This document shows positions 24,205 through 37,700 of a DNA stretch of 64,000 nucleotides, in pieces; within the stretch, counting starts at the first letter, position 1, and each line of letters opens with the position of its first letter. Origin of the DNA: Cryptomeria japonica (Eukaryota; Streptophyta; Pinopsida; Cupressales; Cupressaceae). The stretch is from contig NC_081411.1 of NCBI RefSeq assembly GCF_030272615.1, positions 831,748,160 to 831,812,159 on the forward strand, given 5' to 3'. The notes under the pieces are model-generated. The model searched no databases and was not told where the DNA came from. It was given only the letters and a program-made list of their open reading frames with translations. The position numbers and the translations under genes were made by a program.

Positions 24205-25324
24205 TGTAGACACCTAAAAATGTCTCATCAATCATGTACTAATTATTCATCTAATTATTTAATTAAGTTAATTATTCTTCTAAATTGACTCAATCATCAC
24301 ATTCAACATTTCTAATTATCGAATTTCTATTCTTTTATTAATTAATCAATTAACCCTATCTCAAATATTAATTAAATATTATTTATTTAATTAATTATGA
24401 TTATTTCCTTAATTAAATAATCTTTTATTATTTAATTAATTCTATTTATAATGATTAAATAATTTTATTTGAATTATTTAATTAATTAACTTATTCCTCC
24501 AATTCCCCATATTCAAAATTCAAATACTTGCATCTAATTTCATTTATCTCAAATTCATAATTCCCCAAATGTGGATTTCAATTAATTTCATCTAATTCCA
24601 AATCATCAAATTAACATTTCACCAAATCTGCATTTCATCACATTTCAATTAATCTCATGTGCATTTCAGCATTTGAAAACCCAAATTCAAATCCAAATAT
24701 GAATGAAATTGAATTTCAATTCAATCACATGTTTAAAATCAGAACTGATTGATCAAATTAGTTAACTAATCAGTTAACTCTCCAATCCCCCCTTTTCACT
24801 CCAAATCACCTTTTCTGACTAATCAATCAAATCAGTCATCTCCTCAATCTATCTAGTCAACTAGCTAATCTATTCAGTTCACTATCTGATCTATTTAGTT
24901 GACTACTCAATCAAATGAGTTAACAAATCAATCAACTCTGTAAACTGATCAATCTAAATCAATTCACTCCCAATTAGGACTTGAGTTCAAAATCCCTCCC
25001 CATCTCTCTTGAAAATCTATATAAACAATATCAATTTCTCAAATCAAGCTAGAATCACAGTCTTCAAAACAACTGTCATACTTTATGTAGGAATCCCAAT
25101 GCAATACCTGAGAGCCACCTTCATACACAATTCGGAGAAGAGAAATGGAAGCCTTGTCAAATCGATTGAGGGAGTCTTAATTATATTATTTATTCAGTTC
25201 AATTGATTTTGCATTATTCTATTGTCATTTAGGAGTAATCTTAATTAGATTAGAGTTGTGATTCACTCTTTGATATCCGATTATGTTATTTATGACTAAT
25301 TTACCCCTAAGAAACATATACACA
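24205..25324 (+). repeat. Probable solo LTR related to the Tat LTR at 53660
   Basis: It starts TGTAGACACCTAAAAATGTC, almost the same as TGTAGACACCTAAAATTGTC at 53660. The next 300 bases have the same ATTAAATAATT-type palindromic AT repeats, and a TATA box (ctatataaac) lies near 25017. It seems to end ATATACACA at 25324, like CATACACA of the other LTR. Both flanks are TA/CA microsatellite, so it inserted into one. No clean target duplication is visible. The small frame 25009-25206 is not a gene. Confidence 0.5.
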
Positions 25325-25398
25325 TGCATATATACATACATATGTATGTATATATACATACATGCATACACATGTATACATGTATATATATGTATATA
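25312..25398. repeat. TA/CA mixed microsatellite
   Basis: Alternating acatatacacatgcatata-type sequence, largely self-complementary. It continues the microsatellite left of 24205. Confidence 0.85.
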
Positions 25399-25559
25399 CC
25401 ATTGTAAACAATACTATTTAAATGAAAACTGGTAAATTCAATAACCGAAACAATAAAAAATGCACCAACCTGGATGATTTTTTTGGTTATGTGGGTGAGT
25501 GGTTTGTAGGTTTGCGGGTTCACTGGAGCCAAATGCCATCGAAAATGACAATATAACTA

Positions 25560-25770
25560 TCATTTTCTAAAGTTATACCTTTTAAAAAAAAACTCTAAAT
25601 AAATGGGTTTGATCGAAGGTAATGTTTGATCAAACCCATTAAAATATTAAAAAAAATTAGCCGATAAGACCTTCAATCAAACATTATGTTCAATCAAAGG
25701 TATTGAAAAAATAATGTTTGATTGAACGTGTTTTTTTGTTCGATCAAACATATTCTTCGATCGAAGGCTG
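25560..25770. repeat. Clustered short repeats with TGTTTGATCAAAC palindromes
   Basis: Within 210 bases there are about six forms of a unit built from aatgtttgatcaaac, gatcgaagg and attcgatcaaacat in both orientations, separated by A- or T-runs. They can pair with one another. Confidence 0.7.
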
Positions 25771-26617
25771 TAACATTTTGGTTTTCGACAAATGAGTAGA
25801 ATTTTTTTGTCCAAAAAAGTGTAACCCACTATTGTGGGTCGCTTGGTGTTGGTCAACTAGTATAGAAAGGCTTTCTAGTTTGATCATTGTTAACACTTTT
25901 TCTCTCCCCAAACATTGTTCATCGAACATAATGTATCTTGTTAGCATGATCATTGTTGTAATAATTTCTAGTGTAATCATTTGTTGCACTACATAGATCA
26001 CAAAACTTAATGGAATAATGTTGTCCAATGGAATCCATTCCTTTTTATACGGATCACCTAGAATAATGCAACTTGCTAGCTAGTAGAATCCATGCTACAA
26101 ACATGAATCAATACCACAAACATGAATCACCAAACATAATGTAACTTGTTGGCCTGTTGAATTCATGGCTTTCCTATGGATCTCTAATATAACACAACTT
26201 GCTAGTTGTTGGGTCATGGATCCCTTGTCTCATCATAAATTAGTGTATGCTCTTTCCTTTTTCAAAATTCCTTTTGTCCTCTTGCAATACTATTCCGAGA
26301 ATGATACTTAGTGACCTTGAGATATTTTGATATCAAGGTCTCTTTAACTAGTTTACTTGGAGCATTCTTTTTGGTGCTAAACCCTTTTTGTATCCTTTTG
26401 TTTTCCTTTTGTTTTTCCTTTTTTATTTTGTCTTACCTTTTGTTTTGTGTATCCTAGTTTGGATGTTGTGTGAGTTAAGATCCTAATCTTGGGGGCTTGC
26501 TTCTCTTGAATTAGTGACATCTTATATTTTATTTTGTAAGTCTTTTTCCTATGTGCTCCTTCTATTTTACCATGAGTATGAGCATAAGTTCATACTCTTG
26601 CTAAAGTGGGGGCTAGA
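25771..26617 (+). other. 3' interior of a Gypsy element with polypurine tract
   Basis: No coding is visible. The last bases, catactcttgctaaagtggg then ggctaga (26591-26617), match the polypurine-tract region of the minus-strand element (5703-5740 reversed). So a Gypsy 3' end precedes the LTR at 26618. Confidence 0.55.
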
Positions 26618-27330
26618 TGTAGTGTTGTAAATTGTATCCCCTTACAATTTTACAGTCTATTTTGGACCCTTTCTTTAGTGTGCTCTCTCATAGCTCACTT
26701 TGGCTCCATCTTTACTATTTTTCATCATAGCTAATATTTTAACAAGATCCCATGTCCAATCTAGCTCCTGATACTCCACAACAAACTTTCTCTAGTCCCC
26801 TTTTTAGTGGAGTAGGGTGCTCAATGCCCTAGTCCTTCCAAAAGGGGTCTGAATTCAATGTACGTGTTGACTCCTACCATTTGTGATCTAATCTTGATAT
26901 TTTTATTTGACCATTAGAAGTTAGCCTAAATTTGTAAATATCTTGTAAACAATATGTAAATAAACCATTTATCATTCATAAATAACAAGTCAAATTTTTT
27001 TGAGAGCCCTTATTATCAAGCAAGCAGTTGTGGATCTAAATCTTCAACAATATGGAGCATAAAGTTGAAACAACCTACATTCCAATATGATTTCATGATT
27101 AACTTTGTTATGTCTTGTCATGTTATTATATCAACATTTGGAGGACTTGTCTAAATCTTGAACATTGTATCACCACCATTATCAATCTAAGGTAATATCA
27201 TTTCATTTCAACATTTCAATTATGATTTAGCCTCTTCCCTACCATGGGTAAGCTCTCTTTTACATCATCATTGTTATTATGGAGGTGGAAACACCAACAT
27301 GAGGTTTGACTTCAGAAAGATTGTATACAA
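26618..27330 (+). repeat. Gypsy 3' LTR, end unclear
   Basis: It starts TGTAGTGTTGTAAATTG after a polypurine tract, like the solo LTR at 15674. One hairpin-type unit lies at about 26809-26836, and GGAGGTGGAAACACCAACATG near 27281 corresponds to the block at 16663. The match is lost beyond about 27330. From there to about 28150 I see no gene; the open frame 27299-27505 has no recognisable domain. Confidence 0.55.
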
Positions 27331-28149
27331 CACAACATCGTTTCCTCTTTTCATGTGTTATCTAACAAATAAGAATTGCAGAATTGCACAAAGAAAACTA
27401 AGACAAATAGTTCTAGACTTTGAACAAGCAAACAATCCTAGACTATATCGATTTGCACACCTATCTAACACTTTTAGGCTATTTTTTAGAAGGACAAATT
27501 TGTAGAGCCTCTTGATCCAGAATTTGAAGCTTTCTATTGATGAAGACACCTTCAGACTAAGGCACCTAATACACTGGTCTAGCACTTTAAGGTCTATATT
27601 GTTGTCATAGATTATTTTCTATCTCCTAATTCCATATTTATACTTCCGCATTGGTTTCTAGTTTTGTATATTTCTATTTATGTTGAATGTTATCAATTTC
27701 CTATCATTTTTCCTAGAGCTTGCATATTCATATGATATCAAACACACCTTCAAAATGGGAACAATTAATCAAAGTGTTTAGCTCTCTTTTTGGATCAAAT
27801 TTGAGCCTTGTTGGTCATTTCCCAATGAAGAATTAATGAATATTGGAATAGTGAATGAATTAGATCTTAGTTTACACCCCTAGGCTAAGGCTCCTATTTT
27901 CATGCATTTTAGTGATGCTTATGAAGTCCCACAATATGTTATTTCACACTCAAACATGAAATAATGTAACATACTTGATCATATTGTTATTCAAATTTGA
28001 ATGCTTGAATCATCAACGTGGAATTATTTTATTTATTTTCTCCTTGAATGTGTATACGTTTGTCCACTCTTTAAATTTGCTAGATAGAGTAGAGTGCTTG
28101 CTATAATTTGAAATGAGAAAGGTAGTTGTATAAATATGCAACTTACATA

Positions 28150-28432
28150 TTAAAAAAAAAAACTTTCAGGATGACTAGACAAGCCAAGGTTGAATCACAC
28201 AAATTGCAGGGTTGACTTTCATCTCTAAAAAATGAGACCTTTTTTCTAAGGTAGGGGTACTAAGCGCCCTAGTTCTAACAAAATATGCTAACAAAAGGCT
28301 CAAAAATAGGGAAAATAACCCATTTTCTAAAGTGGTCCTTAAATCAAGAACATATATGAAAGACACATATTCTAAAATGGGTTCTAAACTTAACGTAGTG
28401 TATTTTTAAGGTCAACAATTTATAACACTACA
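28150..28432 (-). repeat. Gypsy LTR start, minus orientation, truncated
   Basis: Reading leftward from 28432 the minus strand gives TGTAGTGTTATAAATTG, the LTR start of this family. A degenerate hairpin unit is at about 28248-28276. It sits exactly where homology to the channel gene's 5' region begins (28433), so its insertion cuts the pseudogene copy. Confidence 0.5.
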
Positions 28433-28578
28433 ATTCCATACCCAACATCATAATTGCCTTGGTGATAGCTGAAGTGGGGGAAAATAATCATTCAAACAAT
28501 TTTATTATGAAATCAAATACCATCATCAAAATAATCTAGAAGCCTCCTGCACACAACTTTGTTTCCATTGAATGAACA

Positions 28579-29774
28579 TGTTGAACCCAAGGCAAGACTG
28601 AGAAGGGGGAGGGTGAAACAGTCCAAAACAAAAATTAAATACAACACATAAATAATTAATCAACAACACTCATCCAACACATGAACAACAATATTTATAC
28701 GTGGAAAACCCAAACATGGCAAAACCACGGTGAGCACCTACCCACAAAACATATCCACTATGTATATAAGATTATAAATAAAAGAGCTAACTGCTCTAGA
28801 CTTGCACACCAAGGTTAACTGCTCATGGGACAAGATACAAAGAGGACTTGCAAAACCCAAAACTAACTACTCTTAGGGCAAGATACAAAAATGATATGAA
28901 AAGAAGGATCTCTTGATCATGAAGTTGTCCTTGAACTCTGCATCAAGTGACCAACATCAACACAGACAACTCTGACCTCAACTACTAATACTCTGTCTCA
29001 AATCTCTATCACAGTCACAACACATCTTGCATATCATTCGAACACAAATATTCTTCTTCTCTTTACTAAACCTCACTAATTATCCGAGCGCATCTATATT
29101 CATCACACTTTGCTTCCTTGTCTCTCTACACAACTCAATCATACACATCCATATATACAAGATATATCATCAAAGCTTAAACCAAGTCAGCCTAAATCAA
29201 AATACACTTTCGGAACCAAAAATACACACACTGATCCATTCTAAGAGAAAGAGGGGACCAAAACACATCTTTTAAAGATCAATTCACCGATCTGCAATCA
29301 TTAGAACATAACCAACAACATATCCATACACTACACATCCATATGATCAATTAACGATCAACAACATACTCTCCTATGCACATATCTCAAATCTAGATCT
29401 CCACACGCTATAGTGAGACCCATAACATATAAAAATGCTTCCACAAATCATATCCACACCAAAGGAAAGGTTTCACATAGAATCTCACAAGTAGTGACGA
29501 TTAATACCACAACACCCGAAGAATAGAAAGATGTTTTTGGACCATAGAACCATCATATCCATAATATCAAAACTATATCCAATGAGGATAACAACAACAC
29601 TCAACATCAACAATATATTCTGAACCCAAACACTTTTAGAACAACCAATAGAACAATTGCAACATCATCAACACATCAAGATACCTCTGCACCATAGACA
29701 TTTTGGACCAATCAATAACAACAAGGTCGACATCAATGACAATTGCAACAATACATCAGCTCATACTTCCAATA
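28579..29774 (-). repeat. Solo Copia-type LTR inserted in the pseudogene
   Basis: On the plus strand it runs TGTTGAACCC to TTCCAATA; the final CA has become TA. It is flanked by exact 5-bp duplications gaaca (28574-28578 and 29775-29779). The intact gene has an empty site at the matching place (atgatcataacctcaagac near 34659), which confirms the edges. On the minus strand its end reads CTCAGTCTTGCC then TTGGGTTCAACA, as in the other Copia LTRs here. An open frame at 29027-29275 inside it is not a gene. Confidence 0.85.
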
Positions 29775-29872
29775 GAACATAGCCTCAAGACCCATGTTAT
29801 TGTTTTTATTGTGGAAAAATACATTTGCAAGTGAAAACACTAGAGAAAAAAAAAGACAAATCTAGTTACGTT

Positions 29873-29984
<112 letters not shown>

Positions 29985-30690
29985 GGAGAAGAGTGTAACA
30001 ATGGAAGATCTTATTATTTTAATAGAAGATCCCTACCTATCCCTTGAGGGCAAGAAGTAATTGGGTACTCCAACTTAGGAAGCACGTTGATTCCTTTGAA
30101 CCCTTGTACAAGTACAACTAATTATTAGATCCATGCAATAAAAGTATTTTCTTTCTATGTAGTTATTTGTATTCATAATGCTAACCTTTGTTCCAAAGCT
30201 TGGGAAGGCTTTGATTGTGATGGATAGTGTGGTCAATGACTTCTTTTTAATTGATATTACCATGACACTCTTCGTTGCATACTTGGATAGTACTACCTAT
30301 AGATATGAGAAGATAAACCTAATAAAATTGTTATTAGGTACTATTATAATATCGAGAACTACAAATGATTATGTTGTAATGGTTATAATGGGTGTACACT
30401 TGTATAAATCAGAGTTTATATGGGTTTCTTGATGATAAATATGTATATGTTTTGTGTGAATAGAATTTCAATAGCTTCCTTTTAATTTGATCATTCCTTC
30501 ACTTGTCTATCTCTCATGAGTAAATCTTTGAATAGTTCAATATAAATTCTCTAGCATCCCTCTCTCATGATTTTGAATGGATAACTTGGAACTTACTCCC
30601 AATGGAATGAAGAGATATTATTTACACTTGATAGCCAATGAAATAAACTAGTATCTTAAGACTTGGTTTCTAATAGATGCTTGTTTTATT

Positions 30691-31060
30691 CTGGTCTGCA
30701 AGCCTAGTTTAAAGTGGAGGCAAAAGGGTAAGTTCAAGGTAATGGGTCACAAATTGGCGGAAGTCTGCGTGTTAGAAAACATGCTCTTAGAAACGGGGGC
30801 CCGTTTTTGCTTCGAGCCCCTGAGGCAAAAAGTAATGGGGGCCCGAGTCAAAATTAAACAGGCCCCCATTTTGTTCTCAAATGGGGCCCCGCTTGAAAAT
30901 GGAACGAGGTCCCGTTTTTAAATCCGATTTTACCCATTTTTTTCAAAAACCAACGGTTAAAAATGGAATGGGCCCTCGTTTTGTAAATAGGCCCGTTCTA
31001 TGGAAGTTGATTCCACAACCCTCCACTTGCCTTGGGATTAGGTCCAGGATAGGCCTAGGA
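30691..31060. repeat. Cluster of GGGCCC palindromes
   Basis: Between 30795 and 31000 there are about seven forms of a unit like aaatggggccc or gggcccgtttt in both orientations, in otherwise AT-rich sequence. AACGGGGGCCCGTTT near 30795 is nearly self-complementary. The frame 30881-31063 across it has no recognised domain. The origin may be an old LTR promoter. Confidence 0.6.
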
Positions 31061-33780
31061 TGACCACACCTGAGACATGGACCTTCAAATTCAAATCTCC
31101 ATGAATGAGAGCACAAATATGAACTTCTAAAATAGTTTACGTGCCTCTAATTAGATAATTTTTATACAAAGTTAAAACCCATTTCAGATTATACTGTCTA
31201 GATTCTAAATATGTATTTTTTTTAAAAAATTGATTATTTTAACTATTTTTCATTAATTTATACTAAATCGGGTCCATAAACTTGAAATATTAACTAATTT
31301 TGTTAATTTAATAACTTTTTTATTTTAATGAATTTTGAAAAAAAAATATATGTCATCAATCTACACAAAATTCTTTTTTATTTAAAAAAATAAAATAAAA
31401 ATGTGAAGTTTATGTCAAATTATGTGGGTCGTAGACGTCAAATTTTTAAAAAGATAATTAAGGTTATTAAAAAATAATTTTAAAAAAATACAGAAAAATA
31501 TGCTCATTAATCTTCAGTGTGTTACAAACCATTTCCCAAAATGGTTTGAGAAAATAATTTTAATTGTGTCAAAAAGTGTGGGTGGTACACGTGCATGGTA
31601 TGGTCCTGAAACAAACATTTTTAAAACATAGTTTTTAGAACTCCATTCAAAAAGTTATTTTTTATTATGTGGGTATTAAAATAAATTACATATTTGGAAA
31701 GTAGACTCAGAGGGATATCTTTTATATTACTGACTTTTTAATCTCCAAGTGTTTCAAAATTTAAGCTTAAATGAGACAAAACCTGAAAATCAAGGAAAAC
31801 ACTTCCACTTTTTGGCCAAAAAGTGGACTCAGCTTCTTGCACTGACCCAAAATGTAGAGTCAAAATTTACATGTCTCACACTCTTTATTTTATGGTTTTT
31901 CAATTATTTTGGTGAATTTCACTCATAGTTATGATTAGGTTTCATTTTACTAATTTCTTCAGTTTAAACCTCCTCATTGACATGCCAACCTTTAATGATC
32001 AAACCCTACAACTATTGAATTTATATAAGAGATTTGTTTACAATAATAATCATTTTCACAAAATCATAAGAGAGCAAAATATGCAAATAAGTATTCAGAA
32101 TCCACAATAAAGAATTGACAAAAATACCATCAAGATGACACAAGATTTACCCTTGTAAAACCCTCAAAGAGAAAAATGGGCATCTTTCAAAATTAATCAT
32201 ACTCAATGTATTATCACATGAATGAAGATTATAGTATACTTACAAAGTCTTCATGCAAGGGTTATAAAACATCAACATTCTTAATTACACTCCATGTAAA
32301 CAAGAAAATGACAATCATATAGCCACACATACCAATCCATGCATCATCTTCTCACATATATGCAACTTACAAGAGATGTTCAATTAGTCTTAGCCAAGAA
32401 GTCAAAGGTTATGCAACCACCCTCAACAACTACTCATTTGTTTGATTTTATAGAAACAATCCTATACAAATTGACCAAGAGATATTACATAAACCACGTG
32501 CCTCTAATTCACAAGCTTACAAAACCATGCCCACCTCATTAACTTTCTGGTATTAATTTTTCCCTTTTTGGAACTAATTTTTTCTAATATGAATTTTTTT
32601 CCCAATGTGCGATGTGAATTAAATATTTATCCCAATGTTACATACAACATACAAGTTGCCTCAAGAATGTCTAGCCTATGTGATGTACACATCCTTATAT
32701 TTGCTATTGTAGGTCACAAATAAATATTAATTTATATTATAAGCATGGTGCAAATTGAACAACACACCATTTCCTAACATTTTCCTATGCCCAAGCTTTC
32801 TTTACAATGCTTTCTCCACTCAAACAAAAGTGCATCTAGACTAGTATCCTTAGACACTAATGTGCCCATGTTTTGTTTCTAGCGCAAAAATTAAATTTAG
32901 GTGCCTCTAAACCCTTTTTCTCAACCTTATTATGTTCTCCAAGAGTTACTTTGTACAAATCATCCTATAAAGATCTCTTTTGACAATTTTCTTAGCTCTC
33001 TCTTAGTTCTCCTTGGTTCTAGATTCTATTAATGGTTCATTTCTCTCACCTTTTTTAACTCCAATTTGGGCTCATCTTATTCTCCATTGTATATAATACT
33101 TATATCAAGGCTTCTCCATAGTATCTCTAAATCTATCCCTTGGAACACCCTTAATCACCATCTCCTTATTATTCCTCATTCATTACATACACTACATTCT
33201 ACTAGCATGCCTTAGGCCTCCATTTCTACAACTCTTGCACACACCACAACAACTCCATACTTGGTGATCACACACTCCCAATATTTGCTAAGACATGTCA
33301 TTGAAGAGATTGACTAAGGTCATCTCTCATATCTAGCTTGCCATTTCCTTCCTTTAGATTTAGACAAATATCACACCATAGGAAAACATATTTACATTTG
33401 ATAAAATATATACTAAAGAATAAATTAAGGTGAGCAACTTTTTAATCTTGTAGAGCATATCAACACTAGGACATTTGCATTTGATAGGTCAAGAGTGCAC
33501 ACTACCAAACATAAGTGTGTTATGTTTGACATGAGCTCCTAATACATTCTTTGATCTTTTGCAGACTTCAAAAAAGTATATTCTAACCCTTCTTCTACCT
33601 TTTACAACCACCAAACTATATCAACCTTAAAATTAAACATATTTCTTAACCATCTCTTTATTAACTCTATTAGCATTTAATAATTCAATTTTAATATTTT
33701 TCTAAACTTAAAATATAAAATTACTATTATCATTGTTTATTGAAAAATTAAATTAACTTACTCTAAACAAATACAAGTAA
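31061..33780. other. Non-coding, AT-rich, nothing recognised
   Basis: 2.7 kb with no frame above background and no recognisable LTR edge. The small frame 32339-32542 shows no domain. Confidence 0.6.
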
Positions 33781-34275
33781 TAAGTGAAAGAACTAAAGTA
33801 TAGTTCAAAACTTAAATATCAAATCTATTTTATCTACATCAAAAAAGAATATAGTTTATCTACATGACATAAGAGCATAGTTTAAATCATATATACGACT
33901 TTATATCTAATGAAAAAAAGTGAAAGAACTATATTGATAGAAACAAGTTAAGAATTGATAGAAACCAACAATTAGCCTAATTATACTTTAGAAAAAGCAC
34001 TCATAAAATTTTATGAAAATCTAAACACAAAAATGGTAGATAAATGAAAGAACTAAAATATAATTTAACCAAATATATTTTATCTAAATCACAAGAGAAC
34101 ATTATTTTTTAAATTATATATATGACTTTAATAAGAAAATTTGAAAGAACTATATTGATAAAAATATCCTAAGAATCCATAGAAAGCAACAATTAGTCTA
34201 ACTATACTTTAAAAGCAGTTGTCAAACTAACTTTTAAGTACAAATGTATTAGAATCTAAACACAAGAATGTGGCG
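33781..34275. repeat. Two-copy tandem duplication of about 260 bp upstream of the channel gene
   Basis: The copy starting at 33781 (taagtgaaagaactaaagta) is repeated from about 34041 (taaatgaaagaactaaaata). Both run through gaaagaactatattgata and caacaattagtctaa-type sequence to tctaaacacaa. They differ by scattered changes and small indels, so the duplication is old. Confidence 0.75.
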
Positions 34276-34725
34276 TTGATGTAACATGCTTACACAAAAA
34301 GAGATGGCCCTTCAAACGATTTCTCTCCGTTCATTTGAGGCCTACAAAGCCAGCCTATTGTACATACAGTATCATAAACTAATACTAAGAGCTGACATTT
34401 GCTAATACTGATTCGATATATTGAAGAGTGCAGCTTCCTCGTTCAATAATGAACACAAGATCGTATCTTATTGAATTTACGTGGGGTACTGTAACATTGA
34501 TTCCATACCCAACATCATAATTGCTTTGGTCATATCTCAAGTGGGGAAAAGAATCATTCAATCAATTCGATTGTGAAATCACTATCAGAATGGCTGGATG
34601 CTGCATCATCACAGAAAGCATCTGGAACCCTCCTGCACACAACAATGTCCCCCTTATATGATCATAACCTCAAGACCCAGATTGATTATTGTCATTTTTA
34701 TTGTGGAAAAACAGCCTGTTAACAG
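34276..34725 (+). promoter_or_regulatory. 5' flank of the channel gene
   Basis: 450 bases between the tandem duplication and the start codon. Much of it (from 34495) is shared with the pseudogene copy. I see no convincing TATA box, so no transcription start is proposed. Confidence 0.35.
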
Positions 34726-37700
34726 ATGGGAGAAAAAAGAAGACATTTTGGAATTAGTTGTTACAATTTATGCAATGAGGGAGAAGAGAGTAACAGTGGA
34801 AGATCTTATAGTTTCAGTAGCAGCTTCCTACCTCCCTTGGGGGTCGCTACAAGTAATTGGAGACTCCAGCTTAGGAAGAACATTATTTCTCCCTTTGAAC
34901 CTTGGTACAGGTACAAATAGTTATTAGGTCCATGCAATACAGTACTTTCTTTTTATGTAGTTGTTTATAATCATAATAGCGCTCTAACATGGATTAATTT
35001 GCTGCTGCTACTGAACAAAAGTGAAACAATGATATCTGATGTGATACCATTACTTATTTCCAGGTGGTGGTGTTTATTTCTGATTGTACTGGTCATTTAC
35101 TCTGCATGGATTTCACCATTCGAGCTAGCCTTTGTTCCAAAGCCTGGGAAGGCATTGATTGTGATGGACAATGTGGTCAATGGCTTCTTCTTCATTGATA
35201 TTATCATGACATTCTTCGTTGCGTACTTGGATAGAACTACTTATCTATGGGAAGATAAACCCAAGAACATTGCCATCAGGTACCATTATACTGCTTAGAA
35301 CTACAAATGGTTATAATAGGTGTACACTCGTATAAATCAAAGTTTATATGGGTTTCTTGATGATAAATCTGTATATGTTTTGTGTAAATGGAATTTCAAC
35401 AGATTCTTTTCAGATCGATCATCCCTTCACTTGTCTATCTCTAATGAGTAAATCATTTAATTGTCAATCTGAATTCACTTGCATGCCTCTCTCATGAGTT
35501 TGAATGGATAACTTAGAACTTAGGCTCAGTGGAATGAAGAGATATGATTCACACTGACAGCCACCGAAATAAACCTTGTGTATTCTGCATTGCAGGTATC
35601 TTAAGACTTGGTTTCTATTCGATGTGATTTCTACAGTTCCATTTCACGAGGCCACTTCCTATATATTCAGTGGAAAGCACAAGTGGGGGATCTCCTATGG
35701 TCTTTTAGAAATGACCCGTTTATGGCGTTTGAGGAGGGTTAGTGCACTATTTGCCAGGTAGTTCATTATCTTCGTACCCATATTTAGATTTAGAATATAG
35801 AATTACAAATCCTTTGGTTTTGTAGTACACTCTGTCTCTTAAACAAAACTTTCTTTGAGCAACACTTCACTGGACGTCTTGGCAACACTTATTTGAGATT
35901 CATGTTATATTTCATTTAATATACATAATGGTAATGTTCTTGTGAGATAACTTTTAAATTTGATTGTAAAAATACATTGAGTGTGATCTAAAACAGAAAC
36001 AATACTAATGATTATAAATTACTACATTTTAGATCTCTCCACCGAATCTATCATCAGAAAAAAGAGGTGTCAAACATTTCTTTCATTAACTATGGGGTTT
36101 GATACTCAAACCCCTACACGTCCAAACCCAATCGAACTATCCAATTGTTCCCAGATGAATACTGCTTTCACTTGTTTAGATCCAGAAGTTGCTGTTGTAT
36201 TTACCCAAATCAGAAACAGAAATCAAGTACGTTAAAACATTAGCTATTTATTGACTTTCTATTAGAAATAATAGATAACGTTAAGGCTTGTCTGGGATAG
36301 AACTTTCTATTTTGCCTATGATGTTCATGGCTACTAGCTAGGCATCCCTGAGTTAAACTTCTTGAAAGGACTGGTGGGTAAAGGAGCATGATCTAACCAA
36401 ATGATCACTGAAAATGCGCAGGGAGAGACCATTCAACTTCTAGCCATCCCCAGACGTTCTTCCCATTCTTTGCTTTTCCCTATAATCCAAATCATGTTAT
36501 ATTTAATTTCTGAATACAGTTAAATGTAGGTCCTATAGACAATACGTAATACCATTGATCTAATACATGTTGAAAAGTTTTGAATAACTAAAAGTTTATC
36601 TGAAGATCACTGCAAAAAGCTTAGGAATATTCTTTGCTGCAATGTAGGTTAGAGAAGGACGTGCGCTTGAATTACTTCTGGACAAGATGCATAAAGCTTA
36701 TTTGTGTAAGGACTTGATAAATCTTCTCTATGATTGATATTTATTTTCTTGATTCCGATTCATAAACAAGGATGATTAGCGATTGTGATGGCCCAGGTGA
36801 CCCTTTTTGCTGTCCATTGTGGTGGGTGTTTCTACTACCTACTGGCAAGGCGGAATTCTGACCCCAAAAGCACCTGGATTGGTAATGCATATCCAAACTT
36901 CAAGCAGGAAAGCCTCTGGACTCTATATGTCTCCTCCATGTACTGGTCTATAACAACCTTAAGTACTGTGGGATATGGAGACCTCCATGCTAAAAACACT
37001 GGAGAAATGGTTTTCACTATAGCGTACATGCTCTTCAATCTTGGGTTACAAGCGTATTTGATTGGCAATATGACCAATCTTGTTGTCCATGGCACTAATA
37101 GGACATTTAACTTTGTAAGTATATGCAGCAATAGTATAGACATTTTGTATTTAGTCTGTACAACATCAATTAGGGTGCATATTTACAACCTAGTTTATGG
37201 GTGTTTTGCGTATTTGCTGATGGAGTCCTATGTAAGATGGGGTATAGAGAGATGCATTGAATGCTACCTCAGATTTCTGCGACAGAAACAGGCTGCCACA
37301 GACACTAAAAGAACAGATTCTTGGACACATGAGGCTCAAGTTCAAGACCGAAGCTTTGCAGCAGCAAACTGTAGCAGGCCTTCCCAGGGCAATTCAGTCT
37401 ACCATAGCACAACATTTGTTTTACTCAATAACGCAAAAAGTCTATCTCTTTCATGGAGTTTCAGATGATTTCATTATGCAGATGGTAACTGAATCGCCTA
37501 TTTTGCAAAAACTTTACTTTCACAGGTTTACAAATAACAATCACTTGGTTGTGCCTACAGCCTCATGAATGGATTAATGATTACCTTTGATTTCCCTTAT
37601 ACCAATTCCATTTGACCTGTTGCCTATATATTGTTTGTGGGATTTGAAAGGATATTATCATGTCCTTACTATTCTCAATTTCTTGTATCTTTATATTTGT

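Noticed and set aside
23967-24235. Open frames of threonine-histidine or cysteine-valine repeats on both strands
   Set aside because: They are translations of the TG microsatellite with no other coding signal.
36008-36235. 75-codon frame in intron 3 of the channel gene
   Set aside because: Splice sites on either side join exons 3 and 4 in phase, and the peptide resembles nothing in the channel family.
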